From Planctomycetota bacterium (GTDB lineage: Bacteria; Planctomycetota; UBA1135; GCA-002686595): a DNA stretch of 46,802 nt. Shown here piece after piece: positions 1-8,510 of the stretch (the first letter of the stretch is position 1; each line of letters begins with the position of its first letter). Both the position numbers and the translations under genes were made by a program. The DNA is taken from the NCBI GenBank assembly GCA_029248265.1, contig JAQWJQ010000102.1, positions 1-46,802 of the forward strand, given 5' to 3'. The notes under the pieces were generated by a model, which worked only from the letters and a program-made list of their open reading frames with translations, ran no database searches and was not told where the DNA came from.

Positions 1-2
1 AC

Positions 3-572
3 GACCTGCCGGGCCGCCAGATGGGCCAGGAGATCGGCGAGGAGGCTCACGACCTCGCGCTGCTCTTCTGGAGCGGCAACGCCTGCGATGCGGGCAACTT
101 CGGCGCCACTGTAGACCTCGATGGCAACGGCACCGTCGATCGCTGCGAGGCGCTCGGCGTCACCTACTGCGCACCGGCCACGCCCAACTCCACGGGAGTC
201 CCCGGAGAGGTCTCCATCCTCGGAAGCATCGACGTGGTGACCAACGACTTCAAGGTCAGTGCGCGCAGCCTCCCGCGGAACTCCCTGGGCTACTTCCTGG
301 CGTCGACCACTGCCGGGAGCATTTCCCCGATCCCCGGCAGCGTCGGCACCCTGTGCGTCGCCGGCAACATCGGCCGCGGCGTTGGCGGCGGCGTGCTGTC
401 TGCGGGATCAACGGGCACGATGATCGGCGCGGTGGATCTGCTCACCATGCCCCAGCCCACCGGAGCCGTCGCGGTCCAGGCCGGCGAGACGTGGCGCTTT
501 CAGCTCTGGCACAGAGACGTCCCCCCCCTGAACTCGAACTTCACAGACGCGGTCTCCGTCACGTTCCAGTAG
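3..572 (+). CDS. C-terminal part of a secreted protein (5' truncated by window) with an EF-hand/dockerin-like Ca motif and a conserved C-terminal module
   Basis: Frame is open to the window start (DLPGRQMGQEIGEE...). Contains DLDGNGTVDRCE; the C-terminus GETWRFQLWHRDVPPLNSNFTDAVSVTFQ matches the end of the next CDS. Confidence 0.75.
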   Translation, partial: DLPGRQMGQEIGEEAHDLALLFWSGNACDAGNFGATVDLDGNGTVDRCEALGVTYCAPATPNSTGVPGEVSILGSIDVVTNDFKVSARSLPRNSLGYFLASTTAGSISPIPGSVGTLCVAGNIGRGVGGGVLSAGSTGTMIGAVDLLTMPQPTGAVAVQAGETWRFQLWHRDVPPLNSNFTDAVSVTFQ

Positions 573-778
573 CGACCCGATTGGGGCCTGGGCAGGGGCC
601 ACAGAGCCACGACTTCGATCGAATGGGCGCGCCGCGAGCAAGCAGGGGCGACGCAGCGCGCGGGCGCGAAGAGCGCCCTCACGCGGCCTTCTCTCATTTC
701 GATCCACGGAGGGAATCTGGGGTCGAAGCGGGGGCGGTCAGCGCCCCAACAAGCCACGCACTGGATTATCTTCGCGGC

Positions 779-2662
779 ATGTCCAGCACGATTCTCCTCC
801 TCGCTCTCGCCCTCCCCTCTCCGGCTCAGGACTGCCTCTGGTCCGCCGGAGCCCCCGTTCCGGTTCCGCGGCTCGAATCCCAGACCGTCGTCCTCGATGG
901 AAGCCTGGTCTTGTTCGGCGGTTGGGAGCAAGGTCTCGTAGCCTCCACGAGGGTCGACGCCTACGACCCGCAGACCGACGCCTGGAGCACTCGCCAGAGC
1001 ATGCCCACCGCCCTCACGCACGCGGGGATTGCCGTGGACGAGGTGACCCAAGAAGTCTGGTTCGTGGGAGGCACGGTTGGGAACGAACCCGGCGACGTGG
1101 TGGACCAGACCTGGACCTACGACATCCTCAACGATTCCTGGGCTCCGGGCCCCCCGCTGCCTGCGCCGAGGGCAAGCGGCGGCGCCTTCAGGATTGGTAG
1201 GGAGCTCCACTTCGTGGGCGGGATAGCCGTTGATAGGCAGACCGACGAGGGGGACCATTGGATCCTTGACCTCGACGATCCGGCCGGCAGTTGGATCGCG
1301 TCCGACCCCCTGCCGACGCCACGAAACCACTTCGCGACCGCCATGTGCGGCGGCAAGGGCTACATCCTCGGCGGACAGTTCGGGCACGACATCAAGCCGG
1401 CCGTGCACAGCAACATCGTGGAGATCTGGGATCCCCAGGCAGGCTGGACGACGGGGGTGAATCTCCCCCTCCCCCGCTCCCACACGGAGCCCGGGACCAT
1501 CGTGGACGGCGACCGCATCCTCCTCGTAGGGGGCCGCGTGGAGACGCTCACGCAGGACTCCACCGCCAGCATTGATGCTTTCGACACCACGACAGACACG
1601 TGGTCCACCCTCCCCGCTCTCCCTCAGCCTCTGCTCGCTCCGGCGGCCAAGATGATCAATGGAGAGATCATCGTCGCCTCTGGTGAGCAGGTCAACGGGA
1701 CGGTCACACCGGACACCCTCCGCCGCCCCGGCGGGGCGGGCTACCCGACGGGACTGCGCGTCAACGCCGGCGGTCCCTCCCTGAACCTCGGCGAGCCTTG
1801 GTGCGCGGACCTCGGGGTCGTCGAGGGCGGCACCTACACCAACCAAAACATCACCGACATTGCGGGTACCGACGACGACCTCCTCTACCTGACCGAGCGC
1901 AGCGGGACGAACCAGAACCCCACGCAGATCTCCTACCAGGTTCCCGCGGATGACGGCCTCTACCTCGTCCGGCTCCACTTCGCGGAGATCTACTGGGGCG
2001 CTCCGGGCGGCGGAGCCAACCAAGGCGGCGTCGGGAAGCGGGTCTTCGACGTCGAACTCGAAGGACAGCTCGTGCTCAACCGATACGACATCTTCCGCGA
2101 CGTTGGCGCCGCTGCCGCCAGCATCAAGGAGTTCACCATCGAAGTGACCGGCGGTTCGCTAGACATGAACTTCTTCTCCTACGTCGACCGCCCCAAGCTC
2201 TCGGCCTTCGAGCTGCTGCCGTGGAACCCGACAGGTCCGGTGATCGAGAACTACTGCTCCACCGAACTCAACAGCACGGGCGCCGCCTCATCCATCACCG
2301 CGTCGAACGTGGATCTCGTCGCGAGGACGATGGACCTCACGGCCAGCAACCTCCCGACCGAGGCCTTCGGCTTCTTCCTGAACTCCCTCACCGAGACGGA
2401 CTTCCCGGCCTTCGGCGGCGCTCCCGGCTTTGTGTGCGTCGGCGGCGCGATCGGCCGCGGCGCGGCGGGCGGCATCCTGAGCTCCGGCGCGAGCGGTTCG
2501 TTCGGGGGCAGCGTTGATCTCGACATGATCCCGACCCCCAATGGCCCCGTCTCGCTGCTGCCGGGACAGACCTGGCACTTCCAGGCCTGGCACCGGGACG
2601 TGGGACAAGGACCGGCCGCGTCCTCGAACTTCACGGACGGCGTGCGGGTCCGCTTCCCCTGA
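779..2662 (+). CDS. Secreted kelch-repeat protein with malectin-like domain and the same C-terminal module as the upstream CDS
   Basis: ATG at 779 followed by signal peptide MSSTILLLALALPSPAQD. Kelch-type repeats (LVLFGGWEQG, WFVGGTVGNE, HFVGGIAVDR, YILGGQFGHD, LLVGGRVET). Malectin-like LRVNAGGPSLNLG...YLVRLHFAEIYWG. C-terminus QTWHFQAWHRDVGQGPAASSNFTDGVRVRFP. Confidence 0.8.
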   Translation: MSSTILLLALALPSPAQDCLWSAGAPVPVPRLESQTVVLDGSLVLFGGWEQGLVASTRVDAYDPQTDAWSTRQSMPTALTHAGIAVDEVTQEVWFVGGTVGNEPGDVVDQTWTYDILNDSWAPGPPLPAPRASGGAFRIGRELHFVGGIAVDRQTDEGDHWILDLDDPAGSWIASDPLPTPRNHFATAMCGGKGYILGGQFGHDIKPAVHSNIVEIWDPQAGWTTGVNLPLPRSHTEPGTIVDGDRILLVGGRVETLTQDSTASIDAFDTTTDTWSTLPALPQPLLAPAAKMINGEIIVASGEQVNGTVTPDTLRRPGGAGYPTGLRVNAGGPSLNLGEPWCADLGVVEGGTYTNQNITDIAGTDDDLLYLTERSGTNQNPTQISYQVPADDGLYLVRLHFAEIYWGAPGGGANQGGVGKRVFDVELEGQLVLNRYDIFRDVGAAAASIKEFTIEVTGGSLDMNFFSYVDRPKLSAFELLPWNPTGPVIENYCSTELNSTGAASSITASNVDLVARTMDLTASNLPTEAFGFFLNSLTETDFPAFGGAPGFVCVGGAIGRGAAGGILSSGASGSFGGSVDLDMIPTPNGPVSLLPGQTWHFQAWHRDVGQGPAASSNFTDGVRVRFP

Positions 2663-2713
2663 GCGAGGCCTGACCCGATGTGGCCTGGGGCGAGAGCCCT
2701 GGGACCTCTCTCC

Positions 2714-2797
2714 AGCGAAGCCTCGCCGAGGCCCTGCGAAGCCTCGCAGGGTCCCGGCGAGGCTTCGCCGGGTTCCAGCAAGGCTTCGACGGGCTCG
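2714..2797. repeat. About four 21-bp tandem units forming adjacent hairpins; the core inverts (GCGAAGCCTCGC to GCGAGGCTTCGC)
   Basis: Perfect hairpins CCCTGCGA-AGCC-TCGCAGGG (2732-2751) and CCCGGCGA-GGCT-TCGCCGGG (2753-2772), flanked by two degenerate units. Confidence 0.75.
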
Positions 2798-2883
2798 CTT
2801 GCGGCGCCCTGAGGCCCCGCCCCCGGCGCCGCGTCCGCTCAGACACCAGCCCAGGCAAGCGCGCAGGTGGGGCGGCCTGTTGC

Positions 2884-2904
2884 CTGCGGATCAGGCCCGC
2901 AGGG
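2884..2904. repeat. Inverted repeat CCTGCGG-ATCAGGC-CCGCAGG
   Basis: 7-bp perfect stem with a 7-nt loop, upstream of the ThrE-like CDS. Confidence 0.4.
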
Positions 2905-2979
2905 AGAATCAGCGCGCCGCCGGAGCGGATTCAGCCCGCGGTCCCTTGTTCGGTCTGAACGGAGGCCCAAACTCCCCGC

Positions 2980-4296
2980 GTGACCGATCACCCGACTCTC
3001 CAGCCCGCCGAGGGCGGCCACCGTGCCCTCATCGCGCACGGTGCCCCCGACATCACGCGCTTCCTCTTGCGCACCGCGGAGCTCCTGCACGCCTACGGCA
3101 CGCCGGCGCATCGGCTCGAGCGCGTCATCGTCAAGCTCGCCGCGGGCGCCGGTCAACAGGTGCAGGTGTTCTCCTCACCCACCTCGATCTTCCTCGGCTT
3201 CGATGGCGCACAGACGGGGACCGGGGTGCGGCTCCTCCGCGTACAGCCCGGCGGCGTTGACCTCGGGCGGCTCGTCATCATGGACGAGATCCTCGAGGAG
3301 GTTGAGGACAAGGACCTGAGCCACGCCGCCGCCCTCGAGCGGATGGAGGCGATGCACGCGGCGCCCACCCGAGGCGGCGGGATCACCTCCCTCATCGGGC
3401 ACGCCCTCGCGGCCGGCGCGGCGGCCATCTTCTTCGGCGGGTGCCTGGCAGATGCGCTGCTCTCCGCAGCGGTCGGCCTGGTGATCGGCTTGCTCGAGCG
3501 AGTCTCCTCGCGTAACGAGGGGACCGCCGGGACCTTCGAGCCCTTTGCGGCGTTCCTGGCCGCGGGCGTGGGCCTCCTCGGCGCTCACTTCCTTCGGGGT
3601 GCGGTGGACGACCGGGTGGTCGCGCTCGCATCCGTGATCGTGCTGGTCCCTGGCCTGTCGCTGACGGTTGCGCTCGTGGAACTGGCAACGCGTAACCTCG
3701 CCTCGGGCACCGCCCGCCTCGCCGGCTCCATGACGGTCTTCTTGACCATCGCGTTCGGGGCCTACCTTGGTCGCCTCGTCGTACGGACCTTCATCCCCCT
3801 CGCTGGACCGTTCGACCCGCCCGAGCCCGAGATCTGGCTCTCGTCGGCCCCGGCCCTGGCCATCCTCCTCACCCTCGCCGCCACCGGGTTCGGGCTCCTC
3901 TTCGGCGCTCGGATCCGGGAGCTCCCCTGGATCCTCGGCTCGAGCGCCGCCGGCTTCACCGCCGCGAAGGTCACGGCCTGGCTTGCAGTCCATGGGAACG
4001 CCACGGAGGGTCCCGTCCAGGTCTCTGCTGCCGCCGCGTTCGCAGGCGCCCTCGCCGTGGCAGCCTTCTCCAACGCGTACGCCCGGCTCAAGGACCGGCC
4101 CGCCACGGTGCCGCTGCTCCCTGGGCTGCTGGTGCTGGTCCCCGGCGCCATCGGTTATCGCGCCCTGAGCGCCTTTGCCGACCAGAACGCACTCAGCGGG
4201 GTGGCGTCGGTTTACGAAATGCTCCTGGTGGGCGCGGCCCTGGTCGGCGGGACCTTGACCGCCAACGTGGTCGTCCCGCCCCGAAGGGTCCTCTGA
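2980..4296 (+). CDS. Threonine/serine exporter family (ThrE-like) membrane protein
   Basis: GTG start. LRTAELLHAYGTPAHRLERVIVKLAAGAGQQVQVFSSPTSIFLGF resembles the ThrE N-terminal domain, followed by about 10 TM segments. Confidence 0.8.
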   Translation: MTDHPTLQPAEGGHRALIAHGAPDITRFLLRTAELLHAYGTPAHRLERVIVKLAAGAGQQVQVFSSPTSIFLGFDGAQTGTGVRLLRVQPGGVDLGRLVIMDEILEEVEDKDLSHAAALERMEAMHAAPTRGGGITSLIGHALAAGAAAIFFGGCLADALLSAAVGLVIGLLERVSSRNEGTAGTFEPFAAFLAAGVGLLGAHFLRGAVDDRVVALASVIVLVPGLSLTVALVELATRNLASGTARLAGSMTVFLTIAFGAYLGRLVVRTFIPLAGPFDPPEPEIWLSSAPALAILLTLAATGFGLLFGARIRELPWILGSSAAGFTAAKVTAWLAVHGNATEGPVQVSAAAAFAGALAVAAFSNAYARLKDRPATVPLLPGLLVLVPGAIGYRALSAFADQNALSGVASVYEMLLVGAALVGGTLTANVVVPPRRVL

Positions 4297-4453
4297 GGGT
4301 GGCCCACCGGCGGCGAGGCTGCCGCCCACTCCGCCCGAGGGCGCTCGAGAGAGCCCTCACCGCCCGCCATCGCGCTGTACGCCGTGCGAGCCCTCGCCCC
4401 TCCCGGCACTGAGCCCGGGTCGCGCCCGGCGGTGTTAGGCTCTGTAGGACCGC

Positions 4454-4468
4454 GACGCTCCGAGCGTC
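4454..4468. repeat. Short inverted repeat GACGCTC-C-GAGCGTC
   Basis: Perfect 7-bp arms upstream of the 91-aa ORF. Confidence 0.3.
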
Positions 4469-4502
4469 CGCTCCTCCACAAGGTCAGTGCCAACCCACCG
4501 TC

Positions 4503-4778
4503 ATGAGCAAGGACAAGACCCCGCCCGCGCCCCAGCCCCACAGCCAGGGCGAGGCCAACCTCCGCCCGGGCCCGAGAATGCACCCCCTGAGTGATTGGAC
4601 GTTCGCAGGGGTCGGACGGCACGTGGTGAAGCTCCCGCTCGCCATCAGCCTCCTCCTCATCCTCCTCTCCCCCTTCGCCGAGAACGGCGGCGAGCAGCTC
4701 GGGAGCGGGTTCCTCGTGCTCCTGGCGTCCCTCGTCATCGGCGCGTTCTTCCAGCTCGTGGACGACCGGAGCCGCTAG
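4503..4778 (+). CDS. Small membrane protein, hypothetical
   Basis: 91-aa ORF with two hydrophobic segments (LPLAISLLLILLSPFAENGG, LVLLASLVIGAFFQLV). Confidence 0.55.
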   Translation: MSKDKTPPAPQPHSQGEANLRPGPRMHPLSDWTFAGVGRHVVKLPLAISLLLILLSPFAENGGEQLGSGFLVLLASLVIGAFFQLVDDRSR

Positions 4779-4869
4779 CCCTCGGGGTCCGGCGCGGCCG
4801 CTCCTCGGCCTCGCCTCCGAGCCGGTGACCCGCGCGACGCTCCCGACGCGCCCGCTCGGGGCGCGGCGC

Positions 4870-5865
4870 TCAGAGGAGCCGCTTGCGCCGAAAGACCTCC
4901 CAGAGGCCGAGGGCGACCACGCCCATGAAGACGCAGACGTAGGTGAAGGCCTGCTCGCTCTCCACGCCCGGCATGCCGCCCACGTTGACGCCGAGGAGCC
5001 CCGTCAGGAGCCCCAGGGGCAGGAAGATGGCCGTGACGATGGAGAGCACGTACATCGTCCGGTTCATGGACTCCGCGAGCCGCGCGCTCAGCTCCTCCTG
5101 GGTGACCGCCGCACGATCGCGGACCGAGTCGAGCTCCTCCACGAAGCGCAGGAGCCTTTCGCCGAGCTCGCGCAGCATGAGCCGCTCCCGGTCCGCGAGC
5201 CACTCCACGGGCACCACGTCCAGGTGCCCCATCGCGTCCCGCTGGGGAGCGAGGAATCTTCGGAGCCCGATCGCCCGACGGCGGAGGTCGCTGATCTTGG
5301 GTCGAAGCTCGCGTGCCTCCCCGCCGAGGATCTTCTCCTCGATGTCGTCTGCCTCGTCGTCGATGCTGGACACCAGCTCCGAGAGCGGGTCGAAGATGCG
5401 GGCGCAGAGTTCAACCAGCAACCCGCCGCCGCAGGAGGGGCCGCGCCCTCCGAGGAGCGCGTCCCTGACCTCTTGTGGCACCTTCAGCTGACGGTGCCGC
5501 AGGGACACCGCGCAGCGGCCGTCCAGCCACAGCCGGAAGGCCACCATCTCATCGGGGTCGCCCTTGCTGGCCGGGTTGATGGCGCGGAGGTTGACCAGGA
5601 GCCCCTCCCCGCGGCACGACGAACGCGGGCGCGTCGCCTGAGCGCAGAGGGCGTCGATCAGCACGTCATCGAGCCCGGGTCCATCGCGGAGCCACTCCCG
5701 AACGCCGGGGGCGCGATAGTCCATGTGGACCCAGAGGAACCCTTGCTCGGGCGCCCAGGCCTGGACTCCGCCCCAGTCCAGCTCTCGTGCGCCGCCCCCT
5801 CCGTCGAGGAGGACGGCGAAGAGCAGGCCACCGCCACTGGCAGTCTCAACGCTGACGTCGTGCAT
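4870..5865 (-). CDS. CorA-superfamily divalent cation transporter, ZntB-like
   Basis: Two C-terminal TMs with GVN signature: IVTAIFLPLGLLTGLLGVNVGGMPG. Start chosen at MHDVSVETASGG. Confidence 0.85.
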   Translation of the reverse strand: MHDVSVETASGGGLLFAVLLDGGGGARELDWGGVQAWAPEQGFLWVHMDYRAPGVREWLRDGPGLDDVLIDALCAQATRPRSSCRGEGLLVNLRAINPASKGDPDEMVAFRLWLDGRCAVSLRHRQLKVPQEVRDALLGGRGPSCGGGLLVELCARIFDPLSELVSSIDDEADDIEEKILGGEARELRPKISDLRRRAIGLRRFLAPQRDAMGHLDVVPVEWLADRERLMLRELGERLLRFVEELDSVRDRAAVTQEELSARLAESMNRTMYVLSIVTAIFLPLGLLTGLLGVNVGGMPGVESEQAFTYVCVFMGVVALGLWEVFRRKRLL

Positions 5866-6056
5866 GAAGGACCAGCATACGTGCCCCTGCCCGTGATCCT
5901 CTCCCCCGTCCCCTCGCACCCCGCCCTTTCGCTCCCCGCCTCCTCGCACCACACGCCACAGCGCCAAGCCGACGGCGCCAGGCCCCGCCACTGGAGCCCG
6001 CCACCAGACCCCGCGTCCAGGGACGCCACGCGCTCCCGAGGCCGTATGATCGCACC

Positions 6057-6383
6057 ATGAAGACCGTGATCGTCCTGTCCAGGGACCAGATGGGAGAGGG
6101 CGACGCAGACCTCGGCGCCCGCATCCTGAAGACCTTCCTCCAGAAGACCGGCTTGCTCAAGGACCTGGAGGCGCTGCTCTTCTACAACGCCGGCGTGAAG
6201 CTGGTGGGCGCCGAGTCCCCGGTGCGCGCCGAGCTCATGCTCCTCGAGGAGAACGGCGTGGACCTCGTCCCCTGCGGGACCTGCCTGCAGCACTACGGGG
6301 TCAAGCCCTCCGTCGGCAAGGTCGGCTCCATGGACGAGATCCTGAGCGAGATCGAGCGCGCTGAGAAGGTCCTGACCCTCTGA
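6057..6383 (+). CDS. DsrE/YedF-like sulfurtransferase-family protein
   Basis: MKTVIVLSRDQMGEGDADLGARILKTFLQ..., VDLVPCGTCLQHYGVKPSVGKVGSM, the YedF C-terminal domain pattern. Confidence 0.8.
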   Translation: MKTVIVLSRDQMGEGDADLGARILKTFLQKTGLLKDLEALLFYNAGVKLVGAESPVRAELMLLEENGVDLVPCGTCLQHYGVKPSVGKVGSMDEILSEIERAEKVLTL

Positions 6384-6429
6384 CCCGTCACGCCCACCGG
6401 CTTCCGGCCTCCGGAATCGCCAACCCTCT

Positions 6430-6477
6430 GAGTCTCTGAGGTACCGAGCCGCTGAGGCACCGCGTCTCTGAGCCACC
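6430..6477. repeat. Three imperfect 16-bp tandem units (GAGYCKCTGAGGYACC-like)
   Basis: gagtctctgaggtacc / gagccgctgaggcacc / gcgtctctgagccacc. Confidence 0.55.
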
Positions 6478-6609
6478 GGCGCCCTCCGTCTCCGGCCCCC
6501 TGGACGTTCGAGCTTGAGCTCGAGCCCGCGACCCCATCCGAGCGCCCCACTCCGCAGCGGGCCGATCGCGGTCGACGTGACCCGGTCATCCATTCACCCG
6601 ACGATCCAC

Positions 6610-7242
6610 ATGCCTGCCCCGCATCCGGCCCCGCAGATCCCGCTCCGGGTCGCCACCTCCTGCGCGCTCGTCCCGATGCTCCTCGGATCACTCTCGTTCT
6701 TCGGCTGGCTCATGCTCTCGGGCGGCAAGAGTGATGAGGGCGAGGCCTTCGTCATGCTGGGCGCCGGGACGCTCGGCGCCGGGACGCTGCTCTTCCCGCT
6801 CGGGCTGGGCGCCCTCCTGGTCGCTCGGCGCCGCGGGGCGCAGCTCCGAGCCGTCGGGACCCGGGCGGCGCTTCTCCTCGGGAACCTCCCGCTCGCGCTC
6901 CTCTTCCTCATAGGCACCAACCTCGCAGCGATCCAGCGGGTCGAGGTCGTCAACCACTCCGGCGCGCCCATCGAGGAGCTTGTTCTCGTGGCGTCTCGGG
7001 TCGAGAAGGTCATGGCCAGCCCCCTTGGTCCGGAGGCGCGGGACGTCTGGCGCTTCAAGCCTCGGAGCGAGGGCGTCCTCAACTTCACTGGCCGCCAGGG
7101 GGACACCCGGGTTCAGGGGGATAACCTCTGTATGTTCTTCATCTTCGACCGCAAGGACGTGGTGCTCGAGTTCACCGGGATCGGGGAGTGGAACGTCACC
7201 GAGACTCCGGGCGCCCCCTGGTCCTTCCTCCCCTGGCGCTGA
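6610..7242 (+). CDS. Hypothetical membrane protein
   Basis: Continuation of ORF 6514..7242; internal ATG at 6610 followed by several hydrophobic segments. Confidence 0.6.
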   Translation: MPAPHPAPQIPLRVATSCALVPMLLGSLSFFGWLMLSGGKSDEGEAFVMLGAGTLGAGTLLFPLGLGALLVARRRGAQLRAVGTRAALLLGNLPLALLFLIGTNLAAIQRVEVVNHSGAPIEELVLVASRVEKVMASPLGPEARDVWRFKPRSEGVLNFTGRQGDTRVQGDNLCMFFIFDRKDVVLEFTGIGEWNVTETPGAPWSFLPWR

Positions 7243-7339
7243 CCGAGGACGACCTGTCCGTCGCCCCCACCAGCACCTCGCCCACGGCGAGGCCCGCCCC
7301 TTACCATCGACTCCACCGCGCTTCACGATCTCCGCCCCG

Positions 7340-8479
7340 ATGCTCCGCCCCCTTCCGATGCCGCTGCACCTCGTCCCCGCCGCTTCTCGGCCACTCGCCC
7401 TCGCAGTGATCCTGCTCGGCTGCACGGACGCCGCGCTGTGCCGCACGATCCAGGGGGAGCCCCCCGCCCTCGAGATCGAAGAGACCCCGGCGGAGTCCGC
7501 CTCGCCTGATCAAGAGTCCCCCTGGCTCGTGGCGCCGACCATCAGCATTGACCCGAAGCTCGGCTCGACCCTCGGCGGAGTCGCCGGGTACATCCGCAAG
7601 TTCGACCCTGATTCGAACCCGTCCCTGATGACGTTCTTCGGCGGCTACAGCAACACTGACTCGCACTACTTCGGGTTCGCGGCGGACACCTACTTCAAGG
7701 CCAACCAGCACAAGCTGGTCTTCGGTGTGATGAGCGGCGAGGTCCGCAACGAGTACGACGACTTCCTGGGCAGCGGGCTCCCCGCTGAGACCCAGGACAA
7801 CATCAACGCAGTGGGCGCCCGCTACCTCTACCGCCTCAAGGGCGGCTGGTACGGAGGGGTCCAGGGCCTCTCCACCGACTACGTCATCGGCGCCGAGGGC
7901 CTCCTCGCGGGGGCCCTGAATCAGATCGGCCTGACCGGCCTGCGCTCGAACGGCCTGGGCCTTGTGGCCGAGTTCGACGATCGCGATCACGTCCGGAATC
8001 CCACCCTCGGAGAGCACTTCACCGTGCACAACGTGGCCTACCGCGAGGGGCTCGGCGGCGAGGACTCCTTCGACTCGCTGCACCTGTCCTACGCGAAGTA
8101 CTTCCCCTTCGGCGAGGGGCACGTCCTCGCGGCCGACATCCGCGGCAGATGGACCAAGGACGCTCCGCAGTCAGGCTTCTCCTCCATCGACATGCGCGGC
8201 TACACGAGGGGGAACTACCTGGGCGAGCACTCGACCCAGCTCCAGTTCGACGCCCGCTTCAACCTGGACGGGCCCTGGGGCGCGGCGCTCTTCGGCGGCG
8301 TCGGGAGCCTGTACTCGACCCTCTCGGACCTCGACAGCTCCGACGCCCTGTTCCCCATGGGGGGGGCCGGGATCATCTACGACCTCAAGCCCGAAGCGGG
8401 CATCGTCCTGCGCCTCGACTACGCGGTCGGCGAGGACGACAACTCCGCCCTCTACCTGAGCTTCGGCCAGCCGTTCTGA
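7340..8479 (+). CDS. BamA/TamA-family (Omp85-like) outer-membrane beta-barrel protein
   Basis: Signal peptide with LLGC, then ISIDPKLGSTLGGVAGYIRKFDPDSNPS... and alternating beta strands. C-terminal GAALFGGVGSLYSTLSDLDSSDALFPMGGAGIIYDLKPEAGIVLRLDYAVGEDDNSALYLSFGQPF ends in F. Confidence 0.7.
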   Translation: MLRPLPMPLHLVPAASRPLALAVILLGCTDAALCRTIQGEPPALEIEETPAESASPDQESPWLVAPTISIDPKLGSTLGGVAGYIRKFDPDSNPSLMTFFGGYSNTDSHYFGFAADTYFKANQHKLVFGVMSGEVRNEYDDFLGSGLPAETQDNINAVGARYLYRLKGGWYGGVQGLSTDYVIGAEGLLAGALNQIGLTGLRSNGLGLVAEFDDRDHVRNPTLGEHFTVHNVAYREGLGGEDSFDSLHLSYAKYFPFGEGHVLAADIRGRWTKDAPQSGFSSIDMRGYTRGNYLGEHSTQLQFDARFNLDGPWGAALFGGVGSLYSTLSDLDSSDALFPMGGAGIIYDLKPEAGIVLRLDYAVGEDDNSALYLSFGQPF

Positions 8480-8510
8480 GGATCGCGCGAGCGGAGCAGT
8501 ACGCGGCCGC

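Noticed and set aside
2541-3260. 239-aa plus ORF with PAKPRR/PARLRR repeats
   Set aside because: The peptide repeat is a by-product of the 21-bp DNA repeats; the ORF overlaps the ends of two real genes in another frame.
4825-6060. 411-aa plus-strand ORF
   Set aside because: Antisense to the ZntB-like gene with biased composition.
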